From Sphingobium sp. (lineage in GTDB: Bacteria; Pseudomonadota; Alphaproteobacteria; Sphingomonadales; Sphingomonadaceae): DNA of 64,000 bases. The DNA lies in the NCBI GenBank assembly GCA_003248935.1, contig QFQF01000014.1, positions 1-64,000 of the forward strand. Reading direction: 5' to 3'. Numbering within the stretch: the stretch's first letter is position 1; each line of letters opens with the position of its first letter. Of this stretch, positions 42,893 through 50,868 are shown one piece after another. The notes under the pieces were generated by a model, which had not been told where the DNA came from, did no database searches, and was given only the letters and a program-made list of their open reading frames with translations. Both the position numbers and the translations under genes were made by a program.

Positions 42893-44614
42893 ATGACACT
42901 GAAGTTCGACAAGTCCAAGCTGCCGAGCCGCTACGTTTCGGTCGGCGTCGAGAGCGCCCCCCATCGCTCCTATTATTACGCCATGGGCCTGACCGAGGAG
43001 GAGATCGCGCGTCCCTTCGTCGGGATCGCGTCGGCGGGCAACGATTCCGCGCCGTGCAACACCACGCTGGACATGCAGGCCGACTGGTGCCGCCAGGGCG
43101 TGAACGAGGCGGGCGGCATGCCGCGCCGGTTCAACACGATCACCGTGACCGACGGCATCGCCATGGGCCATCAGGGCATGAAGAGCTCTCTGGTCAGCCG
43201 CGAGGTCATCGCCGATTCCGTCGAACTGTCCGTGCGCGGCCACTGCTACGACGCGCTCGTCACGTTTGCCGGGTGTGACAAGTCGCTGCCGGGGATGATG
43301 ATGGCGATGCTGCGCCTGAACGTGCCGTCGATCTTCGTCTATGGCGGTTCGATCCTTCCGGGCCGCTATCAGGACCGCGACCTGACCGTCATCGACGTGT
43401 TCGAGGTGGTCGGCCGCTATGCCGCCGGCAATTGCCCGCTGTCCGAGGTCACGGCGATCGAGAAGGCGGCGTGCCCGGGCCATGGCGCATGCGGCGGCCA
43501 GTACACCGCCAACACCATGGCATGCGTCGGTGAGGCGATCGGTTTGTCCTTGCCTAACAGCAACATGGCGCCCGCTCCTTACAAGTCACGTGAGGAAGTG
43601 GCGGTCGCCGCCGGGCGGCAGGTCATGGAACTGATCGCGAAGAATATCCGTCCGCGCGACATCTGTACCCGCGAGGCGTTCGAGAACGCGGCGCGGATCG
43701 TGGCGGCGACCGGCGGATCGACGAACGGCGCCCTGCACCTGCCCGCGATGGCGAGTGAGTGCGGCATCGACTTCGACCTGTTCGACGTCGCCGAGATCTT
43801 CAAGACGACCCCCTATATCGCCGACCTGAAGCCGGGCGGCCGCTATGTCGCCAAGGACATGTACGAGGCAGGCGGCATCTACATGCTGATGAAGACCATG
43901 CATGAGAACGGCCTGCTGCACGGCGAGTGCATGACCGTGACCGGCAAGACGCTGGCCGAGAATATCGACGAGGTCACGTGGAACCCCGACCAGAAGGTGA
44001 TCTATGACGTGAAGACGCCGATCACCCCGACCGGCGGCGTCGTCGGCCTGAAGGGGTCGCTGGCGCCCAACGGCGCGATCGTGAAGGTCGCGGGGATGAA
44101 GCGGTTGCAGTTCACCGGCACGGCCGTCGTCTTCGAGCGGGAGGAGGATGCCTTCGCCGCCGTCGAGGCGAACGCGATCAAGGAAGGGTCGGTCGTCGTC
44201 ATCCGTTATGAAGGGCCGAAGGGCGGTCCGGGCATGCGCGAGATGCTGTCGACCACCGCCGCGCTATATGGCCAGGGCCTGGGCGAGAAGGTCGCGCTGA
44301 TCACCGACGGGCGCTTTTCCGGCGGCACGCGCGGCTTCTGCATCGGCCATGTCGGTCCGGAAGCGGCCGAGGGCGGCCCGATCGCGCTGGTCGAGAATGG
44401 CGACGAGATCGCCATCGACGCCGAGGCGGGCACCATCGACCTGCTGGTCGACGAGGCGGTGCTGGCCGAGCGGCGCAAGGCATGGACGCCGCGCACGAAC
44501 GACTATCAGTCGGGTGCACTGTGGCGCTATGCGCAGAATGTCGGCCCGGCCTATAAGGGGGCGGTGACGCACCCCGGGGCCAAGGCCGAAACCCATGTAT
44601 TCGCGGATATCTGA
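42893..44614 (+). CDS. ilvD: Dihydroxy-acid dehydratase
   Basis: A 573-residue IlvD, which dehydrates dihydroxy-isovalerate and dihydroxy-methylvalerate in valine, leucine and isoleucine synthesis. The iron-sulfur ligands are C55 (SAPCNTTLD), C128 (AGCDKSLPGMMM) and C200 (GACGGQYTANTM). The C-terminal TDGRFSGGTRGFCIGHVGPEA is the family signature. GAAGG lies about six bases before the ATG at 42893. The lipoprotein gene overlaps its last 20 bases, starting an apparent operon with nnr and a methyltransferase gene. Confidence 0.97.
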   Translation: MTLKFDKSKLPSRYVSVGVESAPHRSYYYAMGLTEEEIARPFVGIASAGNDSAPCNTTLDMQADWCRQGVNEAGGMPRRFNTITVTDGIAMGHQGMKSSLVSREVIADSVELSVRGHCYDALVTFAGCDKSLPGMMMAMLRLNVPSIFVYGGSILPGRYQDRDLTVIDVFEVVGRYAAGNCPLSEVTAIEKAACPGHGACGGQYTANTMACVGEAIGLSLPNSNMAPAPYKSREEVAVAAGRQVMELIAKNIRPRDICTREAFENAARIVAATGGSTNGALHLPAMASECGIDFDLFDVAEIFKTTPYIADLKPGGRYVAKDMYEAGGIYMLMKTMHENGLLHGECMTVTGKTLAENIDEVTWNPDQKVIYDVKTPITPTGGVVGLKGSLAPNGAIVKVAGMKRLQFTGTAVVFEREEDAFAAVEANAIKEGSVVVIRYEGPKGGPGMREMLSTTAALYGQGLGEKVALITDGRFSGGTRGFCIGHVGPEAAEGGPIALVENGDEIAIDAEAGTIDLLVDEAVLAERRKAWTPRTNDYQSGALWRYAQNVGPAYKGAVTHPGAKAETHVFADI

Positions 44615-44963
44615 CAGGACGACCGCCGCTTTCCCGATGCTGCTCCTGCTCGGCGCCTGCTCCTCCGGGGCGGACGCCGGGCAGGAGCATGTCGCCTGCG
44701 CGACCGGCGGCGGCACGGCCCTGCGCAATGATTGCGTGGTCGAGAGGTCACGGGACGGCAACGGCGTCATCCTGACCGTCCGGGACGGGCAGGGCGGTTT
44801 CCGGCGGCTGCGGATCGTCGATGACGGGCGTGGCGTCATTGCGGCGGACGGGGCCGACGCGGTTGCCGTATCCCTGTCGCAGCCCGGCATGATCGACGTG
44901 ACGGTCGGCGAGGATCGCTATCGCCTGCCCGCACACGAACGGCAGGAGGGCAAGGGCCGATGA
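44595..44963 (+). CDS. Small putative lipoprotein of unknown function
   Basis: A 122-residue protein. The N terminus is basic then hydrophobic (AFPMLLLLGACSSGA) and contains a lipobox, LLGAC, with the lipidated cysteine at residue 22. The mature part of about 100 residues is polar, and its second half looks beta-rich (GVILTVRDGQGGFRRLRIVDD, MIDVTVGEDRYRLP). No known family. It starts inside the 3' end of ilvD and overlaps nnr by four bases (ATGA), so it is probably translated as part of that operon. Confidence 0.75.
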   Translation: MYSRISDRTTAAFPMLLLLGACSSGADAGQEHVACATGGGTALRNDCVVERSRDGNGVILTVRDGQGGFRRLRIVDDGRGVIAADGADAVAVSLSQPGMIDVTVGEDRYRLPAHERQEGKGR

Positions 44964-46369
44964 CGGGCGACGACATCATCCTCACGGCGGCCGGGATGAA
45001 GGCGGCCGAACAGGCGGTGTTCGACAGCGGCGTGCCGGAATATGCGCTGATGGAACGGGCTGGCGAAGCGGCGGCCGATATCATCTGGCGCGCCGGTCAT
45101 CTGCGCCCCGTGCTGGTCCTGTGCGGACCGGGCAACAATGGTGGCGACGGCTTCGTGATCGCGCGCCTGCTGCGCGCGCGGGGCGTGCCGGTGCGGGTCG
45201 CGGCAACCGGCGAGAGCCGTACCTCCTCCGCCATTCGGGCGCGGGAGGCGTGGGGCGGGCCGGTGGAGAGCATCGAGACGGCTGAGCCCGCCGCCCAACT
45301 CGTGGACGCGCTGTTCGGCACCGGCCTGACGCGCGGGCTGGACGGCGGGCTTGCCGCGCGGCTGGACGCTCTGGTCGCGCGGGCGCAGATCAGCTACGCC
45401 GTCGACCTGCCGAGCGGCGTCGACACCGACCATGGCACGATCCTGTCGCCGGTGCCGCGCTTCGATATCTGCATTGCGCTTGGCGCCCTGAAACCCGCGC
45501 ATGTCCTGGAGCCGTCGGCGGGCCGCTTTGGCCGGTTGATCAGGGCCGACATCGGCACGGGCTCGGGCACGGGCACCACAAAAGCCGACGCCGCGCTGCT
45601 GGCCCCCCCGTTGCTGTCAGCGCCGGCCGCCGACGCACACAAATATCGCCGGGGGCTGGTCGCGGTCGTCGGCGGGGAGATGGACGGCGCCGCCGGCCTT
45701 GCCGCGCGGGCGGCGGCCCGTGGCGGGGCGGGCTATGTCCGGCATCTGGCCATGGATGCGGTGCGGCCGATCGGGCTGGATGCGATCGTATCGCTGGATT
45801 CGGGCGACGAAGCGGTGTTGCGTGAGAGCCTGTCCGACGCGCGGATCGCCGCGGTGCTGGTGGGGCCCGGCCTCGGCCGGAGCGCCGGGGGGCGGGCGCG
45901 GCTGGAGGCCGCGCTTTCCGCCGGACATCGGCTGGTGCTCGATGCCGACGCGCTGATGCTGCTGGAGGGGGCCGAGGCCGTGCCGGAGGGCGCGATCCTG
46001 ACGCCGCACGAGGGCGAGTTCGCGGCGCTGTTCGGCGCGATCGACGGCAGCAAGATCGAACGGACACGCACCGCCGCCGCCCGGTGCCGCAGCGTCGTCG
46101 TGCTGAAGGGCCCCGATACGGTGATCGCGGCGCCTGACGGCCGGGTACGGGTGGCGCGGGGGCTTTCCTCCTGGCTGTCGACGGCGGGAACCGGCGATGT
46201 TCTGGCGGGGCTGACGGCCGCGCGGCTTGCCGTCACGCATGACCCCTTCCGTGCGGCGTGCGAGGCTGTATGGCTGCACGGCGACGCGGCACGCAGGGCG
46301 GGCGCGGCCTTCGCCGCCGACGACCTGTTGCCGCATGTGCCGAGCGCCATTGCCGCGCGTATCCGTTGA
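44960..46369 (+). CDS. nnr: Bifunctional NAD(P)H-hydrate epimerase / ADP-dependent NAD(P)H-hydrate dehydratase
   Basis: A 469-residue fusion that repairs damaged NAD(P)HX. The N-terminal YjeF_N epimerase (about 1-210) contains VLCGPGNNGGDGFVIARLL, DALFGTGLTRGL and AVDLPSGVDTD. The C-terminal ribokinase-like dehydratase (about 225-469) has AALVGPGLGR-type ILVGPGLGR (AAVLVGPGLGRSA), VLDADAL, ILTPHEGEFA, VVLKGPDTVIA and the catalytic STAGTGDVLAGL. Both activities are therefore expected. It follows the lipoprotein gene with an ATGA overlap, and the RNA methyltransferase gene starts 14 bases after its stop. Confidence 0.96.
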   Translation: MTGDDIILTAAGMKAAEQAVFDSGVPEYALMERAGEAAADIIWRAGHLRPVLVLCGPGNNGGDGFVIARLLRARGVPVRVAATGESRTSSAIRAREAWGGPVESIETAEPAAQLVDALFGTGLTRGLDGGLAARLDALVARAQISYAVDLPSGVDTDHGTILSPVPRFDICIALGALKPAHVLEPSAGRFGRLIRADIGTGSGTGTTKADAALLAPPLLSAPAADAHKYRRGLVAVVGGEMDGAAGLAARAAARGGAGYVRHLAMDAVRPIGLDAIVSLDSGDEAVLRESLSDARIAAVLVGPGLGRSAGGRARLEAALSAGHRLVLDADALMLLEGAEAVPEGAILTPHEGEFAALFGAIDGSKIERTRTAAARCRSVVVLKGPDTVIAAPDGRVRVARGLSSWLSTAGTGDVLAGLTAARLAVTHDPFRAACEAVWLHGDAARRAGAAFAADDLLPHVPSAIAARIR

Positions 46370-46383
46370 GCCGATCCCAGACC

Positions 46384-47586
46384 ATGACCGACGCACCCGA
46401 CATCATCCAGCGCCTGGCCGCCAAGGGCGACGGCGTGACCGGCGACGGCCGGTACTTCGCGATGACCGCGCCGGGGGACCGGATCGCGGACGACGGCATG
46501 GTCGTTCCGGGGCCGCACCATGCCGATCCCGCCTGCCGCCATTACCCCGCTTGCGGCGGGTGCCAGATGCAGCACGTCGACGAGGCGAGCTTCGCCGGTT
46601 TCGTGCGCGACCGGGTGGCGGGCGCGATCGCCGGGCAGGGCCTTACCGCCGGGACCGTCCTGCCGCCGCACATATCGCCGCCCGGCAGCCGCCGCCGCGC
46701 GTCCCTGCGCGCGATCAGGACGGGAGGGGGCGTACGCATCGGCTTTTCCACCGAGCAGAGCCATCATGTCGTCGACATGACGATGTGCGCGATCCTGCAT
46801 CCGGCGCTGTTCGCGCTGGTGGCGCCGCTGCGCGAACTGCTGCCGGACATGATCGCCGACCGGCAGGGCGCGCATGTGAAGATGACGCTGACGGATCAGG
46901 GCGTCGACCTGCTGATCGAAGGGGTGACGGCCGACAGCCTTGCGCAGGCGGAGGCGCTGATCGCCTTCGCGCAGGCGCATGGCCTCGCCCGCCTGTCGGT
47001 CGACGACGGCTATGGCCCGCAGACGCGCTGGGAGCCCGAGCCGGTGACGGTGACGTTCGGCGGCGTTCCGGTCGCGTTTCCGCCCTATGCGTTCCTGCAG
47101 GCGACGCAGGACGGCGAGACGACGCTGCTGGACGCGGCGCGGCCGGCGATCGCGGATGCGCGGGTCTTTGCCGACCTGTTCACCGGCCTCGGCACGTTCG
47201 CGCTCGGCCTGGGGAACGGACGGGGCGCCTATGCGGCGGAGGCGGCGCGCGATCACATCCTTGCGCTGAAGGCTGCGGGCGCGCGGGCCGGACGCAAGCT
47301 GGCCGCCGACCATCGCGACCTGTTCCGCCGCCCGCTGACGGCGCAGGAACTCGACCGTTTCGACGCGATCCTGCTCGACCCGCCGCGCGCGGGTGCGCGG
47401 GAACAGGCGGCGCAACTGGCGCAGAGCAGGGTACCCGCCATCGCCTATGTCTCCTGCAACCCGGGCAGCTTCGCCCGCGACGCGAAGATGCTGGTCGAAG
47501 GCGGCTATACGCTGGAGAGCGTCAAGCCGGTCGGGCAGTTCCGCTGGTCGACGCATGTCGAACTGGCGGCGGTGTTCCGGCGGTAG
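46384..47586 (+). CDS. RlmD/TrmA-type class I SAM-dependent RNA (uracil-C5) methyltransferase
   Basis: A 400-residue protein of the RumA/TrmA family. The N-terminal iron-sulfur cluster has C51, C57 and C60 (CRHYPACGGCQMQHV), with a fourth possible ligand in DMTMCAI. The methyltransferase domain contains FADLFTGLGTFAL, ILLDPPRAGA and the catalytic-cysteine motif AYVSCNPGSFARD near 355-367. Family members methylate uracil-5 in 23S rRNA or tRNA; the exact target here cannot be assigned. No TRAM domain is clear at the N terminus. The ATG at 46384 follows the nnr stop by 14 bases. Confidence 0.9.
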   Translation: MTDAPDIIQRLAAKGDGVTGDGRYFAMTAPGDRIADDGMVVPGPHHADPACRHYPACGGCQMQHVDEASFAGFVRDRVAGAIAGQGLTAGTVLPPHISPPGSRRRASLRAIRTGGGVRIGFSTEQSHHVVDMTMCAILHPALFALVAPLRELLPDMIADRQGAHVKMTLTDQGVDLLIEGVTADSLAQAEALIAFAQAHGLARLSVDDGYGPQTRWEPEPVTVTFGGVPVAFPPYAFLQATQDGETTLLDAARPAIADARVFADLFTGLGTFALGLGNGRGAYAAEAARDHILALKAAGARAGRKLAADHRDLFRRPLTAQELDRFDAILLDPPRAGAREQAAQLAQSRVPAIAYVSCNPGSFARDAKMLVEGGYTLESVKPVGQFRWSTHVELAAVFRR

Positions 47587-47604
47587 GGCGGCGCGCGCGA
47601 TTCT

Positions 47605-48135
47605 TTAATCGGACGGATGATTCTGGATCATCCGGCGCACGGCCTTCGCCTCATCGGTCGCGCTTTCAAACAGGAACGGGCTTGAGCATGGTGCTTGCAG
47701 AAGAACAAACGAGTCTGTCCTGGGATCGCGCTGGGCAGTCGCGTTTGCACCTGACCTTCGCAACGCTATGAGGAATGGGCCGCTGGCCATCGTCCCAGGC
47801 TCTTCAAATGTGGAGTTGTCCCAGGTAACGCTTACCTTCCTTGGAACACGACCTTTCAACGTTTTCTCGACCCTGATTTCGAAGCGAGCATGATCGGTCA
47901 CAAGGCCCGTGTTCTTATCCTCATAAAATTTCCGGTCGGCTTCAGATAGTTTGGGGTTGGAAAGAATTCTCCGTCGAGACGCTTCGTCACGAACGATGGT
48001 ATAATTGAATACATGTCCGATCACTACAACGTCGGCATACTGAATATGATCGAGCTTGCGAGGTATAAATGCCGCGCATGCATGGGCGCCTTCGCCGAAC
48101 ATTACCGAAAAAATGATCGAAGCAAGAACCCTCAT
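47605..48135 (-). CDS. Secreted protein of unknown function, compositionally atypical
   Basis: A 176-residue protein. A short signal peptide (VLASIIFSVMFGEGAHA, about 3-19) would leave a mature N-terminal cysteine (CAAFIPRKLD). Then come a beta-rich stretch (YADVVVIGHVFNYTIVRDE) and FEIRVEKTLKGRVPRKVSVTWDN, a pattern seen in small secreted proteins that I cannot name. The gene is visibly lower in GC than its neighbours and uses codons they avoid, so recent transfer is possible. It converges with the methyltransferase gene, and no good ribosome binding site precedes its ATG. Confidence 0.6.
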   Translation of the reverse strand: MRVLASIIFSVMFGEGAHACAAFIPRKLDHIQYADVVVIGHVFNYTIVRDEASRRRILSNPKLSEADRKFYEDKNTGLVTDHARFEIRVEKTLKGRVPRKVSVTWDNSTFEEPGTMASGPFLIALRRSGANATAQRDPRTDSFVLLQAPCSSPFLFESATDEAKAVRRMIQNHPSD

Positions 48136-48213
48136 TCATGCATACCGATCTGTCGTTCGCGTCCGCATCTTACGCTCACTGTGCTAATTTATCAGATGGC
48201 CCGCTTCAACGAA

Positions 48214-48239
48214 AAAGGGCGGCATCGCTGCCGCCCTTT
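48214..48239 (-). terminator. Terminator after the ornithine decarboxylase gene
   Basis: A perfect 11-bp stem, AAAGGGCGGCA (48214-48224) with TGCCGCCCTTT (48229-48239), closes on a four-base loop (TCGC on the plus strand). The A-run at 48212-48216 becomes a U-run in minus-strand RNA. It lies 30 bases beyond the decarboxylase stop and ends the polyamine cluster. Its loop is the same as in the pyrG terminator. Confidence 0.88.
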
Positions 48240-48268
48240 CCATATCCTTGTCCGGTGTCTGCGGCGCC

Positions 48269-49462
48269 TTACTGGCCCAGCTTCACCACGTTCGCACGGC
48301 GCGGCGCGGCTGCGTCGTCGCGATAGAGGCTGGCCATCGGCTCATCGTCGAGCGTGATCACCGTTTCCGACGAGAAGCCGTTGAAGCCGGTGCGCATCGC
48401 ACAGCCATAGGCGCCGAGCATGCCGATCTCGATATAATCGCCCGCCTTCACGTCCGCCGGTAGCATGAAGGGACCGACCATATGGTCCATGTCGTCGCAG
48501 GTCGGGCCGTAGAAGGAGAAGCCCTTCAGCTCCGCCTCGCTCTCTTCCCCACGCAGCAGCGAGACCGGGAAGCGCCAGCCGATGTGCGCCGCGTCGAACA
48601 ACGCGCCATAGGCGCCGTCGTTGATGTACAGTTCGTCGCCGCGACGGCGCTCGACCCGCACGATCAGCGAGGAATATTCCGCCGACAGCGCGCGACCGGG
48701 CTCGCACCACAGTTCCGAGGAGTAGCTGACCGGCAGGCTTTCGAAGCCGCGATGGATGGCGTCGAAATACAGCTCCAGCGCCGGCGGCTCCATGCCCGGA
48801 TAGATCGACGGGAAGCCGCCGCCGACATCGATGATGTCGACCGTGACCGCCGCGTCGACGATCGCGGCGCGCACGCGCTCGATCGCCTGGGTGTAGGCAT
48901 GGGGGCTCATCGCCTGGCTGCCGACATGGAAGCAGATGCCGAGCGCGTCGGCCGCCTGGCGGGTGGCCATCAGCAGCTCGCGGGTCTCGCCAAGCTCCGC
49001 ACCGAACTTCGACGCGAGGCTCAGTTCCGAATAGTCGGACGAGACGCGGACACGCACGCACAGTTCGAGATCGGTCGCATCGCCGGTGGCGCGCATGATC
49101 TTTTCAAGCTCGTCCATGGTGTCGAGCGAGAAGGTGCGCACGCCATGCGTGTGATACGCCTCGGCAATCGCCTCCTCCGCCTTCACCGGGTGCATGAAGC
49201 ACAGCTTCGCCTCCGGCACGGTGCGGGCGACGAGGCGGACCTCGGCGATCGACGCGACGTCGTAATGCGTGATGCCGCTGTCCCACAGGGTCCGGATCAG
49301 ATCCGGCGATGGGTTCGCCTTCACGGCATAGAGCGAGCGCCCCGGGAACTTCTCGACGAAGAACCGGGCGGCGCGGGCGGCTGCCTGCGGACGAATAAGC
49401 GTTACCGGTGCTGCCGGTTTGAGGGCGGTTGCTACCCCCAGCGCGCTATGGTGCTCGTACAA
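48269..49462 (-). CDS. Ornithine decarboxylase-type PLP enzyme (alanine-racemase fold)
   Basis: A 397-residue fold-type III decarboxylase. The PLP lysine is K48 in LYAVKANPSPD. The family blocks FHVGSQ, DIIDVGGGFPSIYPG, WCEPGRAL and the substrate-site YGPTCDDMD are all present. The last contains the cysteine-aspartate pair typical of ornithine/lysine decarboxylases rather than LysA, so ornithine to putrescine is the likely reaction. The start is TTG at 49462, nine bases after GGAGG. It is the last gene of a three-gene polyamine cluster and is followed by a terminator. Confidence 0.88.
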   Translation of the reverse strand: MYEHHSALGVATALKPAAPVTLIRPQAAARAARFFVEKFPGRSLYAVKANPSPDLIRTLWDSGITHYDVASIAEVRLVARTVPEAKLCFMHPVKAEEAIAEAYHTHGVRTFSLDTMDELEKIMRATGDATDLELCVRVRVSSDYSELSLASKFGAELGETRELLMATRQAADALGICFHVGSQAMSPHAYTQAIERVRAAIVDAAVTVDIIDVGGGFPSIYPGMEPPALELYFDAIHRGFESLPVSYSSELWCEPGRALSAEYSSLIVRVERRRGDELYINDGAYGALFDAAHIGWRFPVSLLRGEESEAELKGFSFYGPTCDDMDHMVGPFMLPADVKAGDYIEIGMLGAYGCAMRTGFNGFSSETVITLDDEPMASLYRDDAAAPRRANVVKLGQ

Positions 49463-49598
49463 CTCAAGGGACCTCCAGTGTAATCAAGGACAATCAAGCT
49501 GCCTTGCGGTGGAAGTCCCATGGGGCAGCGGAAGGGCGATATATGTCCAAGGGGGGGGTCTGTAAAGCGGTTGTGTGAAATTTCCCGTAACGGGACTT

Positions 49599-50771
49599 TT
49601 ATGACAATCGCTGCTTGAAATCCGCATAGCCGAACTGGCGGATTTCCTTGAGTTCGTCGGTTTCCCCGTTCCACAGCCAGATGGAGGGAAGCGGTACGCC
49701 GTTGAAAGTGTTGGTCTTTACCATCGAGTAGTGCGCCTGATCGAGGAAGGCGATTCGTCCGCCGGGAAACGCTCCTCCCGGAATGCGGTAGTCGCCGATG
49801 ATATCCCCCGCGAGGCAGGAAGGCCCGCCGAGCCGTGTCAGCGGTCCGACGTCCGGTTCGCCGAGCAAGGCGGGGCGGTACGGCGCCTCGATCACGTCGG
49901 GCATGTGGCAGGTGGCAGAGATGTCGGTGATGGCGACGGCCATGCCGTTGTCGATCACGTCGAGGATCTCGCCCACCAGTATGCCGGCGTCGAGCGCCAT
50001 CGCCTCGCCCGGCTCGATATAGAGCTGCAGGCCGGTTTCCGCGCCCACGCGGCGGAGGAAATCGACGAGTTCGTCCCGTTGGTAGTCGGCGCGGGTGATG
50101 TGATGGCCGCCGCCGAAATTGAGCCAGGAGAGTTGCCCCAGGAACGGCGCGATCTGTGGTCCGAGCGCATTCCAGGTGCGCTGGAGCGGCAGGAAATCCT
50201 GTTCGCACAGCGAATGGAAATGGAGGCCGGAGACCCCCTCAAGATGTTCGGCACGCAACTGGTCGACCGGAAAGCCGAGGCGACTGTGCGGCTGGCACGG
50301 ATCATATTTCGCGACCTCGCCCTCGGCATGGAGCGGGTTGATCCGCAGGCCGATGTCGAAGCTGTGCCCGGCGGCGCGGGCGGCGTCGATCTGCGGCCGG
50401 AAACGGGCGATCTGGCCGGGGCTGTTGAAGATCACATGATCCGACATGCGCAGGATTTCCGGCAGGTCATCCGCCTTATAGCCCGCGCAATAGGTCGCGA
50501 TCTCGCCACGATATTCCTCATGGGCGAGGCGCGCCTCGTAGATGCCGGACGCGCAGACGCCGTCCAGGTACTCACCGACCACGCCGCCCAGCGACCACAT
50601 GGAAAAGGCCTTGAGCGCGCCCAGCACCTTCGCGCCGGACCGGTCCCCCACATCCTTCAGCACGGCAAGGTTGCGGCGTATCGCCGCCTCATCCACCACG
50701 AAGGCGGGCGAGGGCACGCGGGACAGGTCAAAGCGCACAAACGCGCCGGGATCGCCGGCTCTGGTTTCCAT
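49599..50771 (-). CDS. nspC: Carboxynorspermidine / carboxyspermidine decarboxylase
   Basis: A 390-residue PLP enzyme of the NspC family, which decarboxylates carboxynorspermidine or carboxyspermidine to the triamine. The PLP lysine is K54 in GALKAFSMW. Other family blocks are GLRINPLHAEG, SRLGFP, LHFHSLCEQDF, LNFGGGHHITR, YIEPGEA, DISATCHMPDVIE and GPSCLAGD. With the upstream dehydrogenase and downstream ornithine decarboxylase it completes a route from ornithine and aspartate semialdehyde to spermidine. The ATG at 50771 is preferred over one six codons upstream, which would put the repeat element closer to the start. Confidence 0.94.
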   Translation of the reverse strand: METRAGDPGAFVRFDLSRVPSPAFVVDEAAIRRNLAVLKDVGDRSGAKVLGALKAFSMWSLGGVVGEYLDGVCASGIYEARLAHEEYRGEIATYCAGYKADDLPEILRMSDHVIFNSPGQIARFRPQIDAARAAGHSFDIGLRINPLHAEGEVAKYDPCQPHSRLGFPVDQLRAEHLEGVSGLHFHSLCEQDFLPLQRTWNALGPQIAPFLGQLSWLNFGGGHHITRADYQRDELVDFLRRVGAETGLQLYIEPGEAMALDAGILVGEILDVIDNGMAVAITDISATCHMPDVIEAPYRPALLGEPDVGPLTRLGGPSCLAGDIIGDYRIPGGAFPGGRIAFLDQAHYSMVKTNTFNGVPLPSIWLWNGETDELKEIRQFGYADFKQRLS

Positions 50772-50783
50772 AACACTGTACTC

Positions 50784-50864
50784 CGTCACCCCGGCGACGG
50801 CCGGGGTCTCAGGCGAAAGGACACGACATGGCCGCGCAAGACCCCTACTTTCGCGGGGATGACG
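50784..50864. repeat. Palindromic intergenic repeat (REP/MITE-like) within the polyamine cluster
   Basis: An 81-base element bounded by imperfect inverted ends: CGTCACCCCGGCG at 50784-50796 and CGCGGGGATGACG at 50852-50864, matching at 11 of 13 positions. An internal CCGGCGACGGCCGGGGTCTC forms a further hairpin. The CGTCA-CCCCGGCG / CGGGGATGACG type resembles short repeats I know from sphingomonad intergenic regions. It sits between the carboxyspermidine dehydrogenase stop and the nspC start, and could stabilise mRNA or reduce readthrough. Confidence 0.65.
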
Positions 50865-50868
50865 GCCG

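Noticed and set aside
49570..49598. TCCCG-TAA-CGGGA hairpin after nspC as a terminator
   Set aside because: The stem is only five pairs and the T-run for the minus strand is weak; ornithine decarboxylase just downstream is probably read through.
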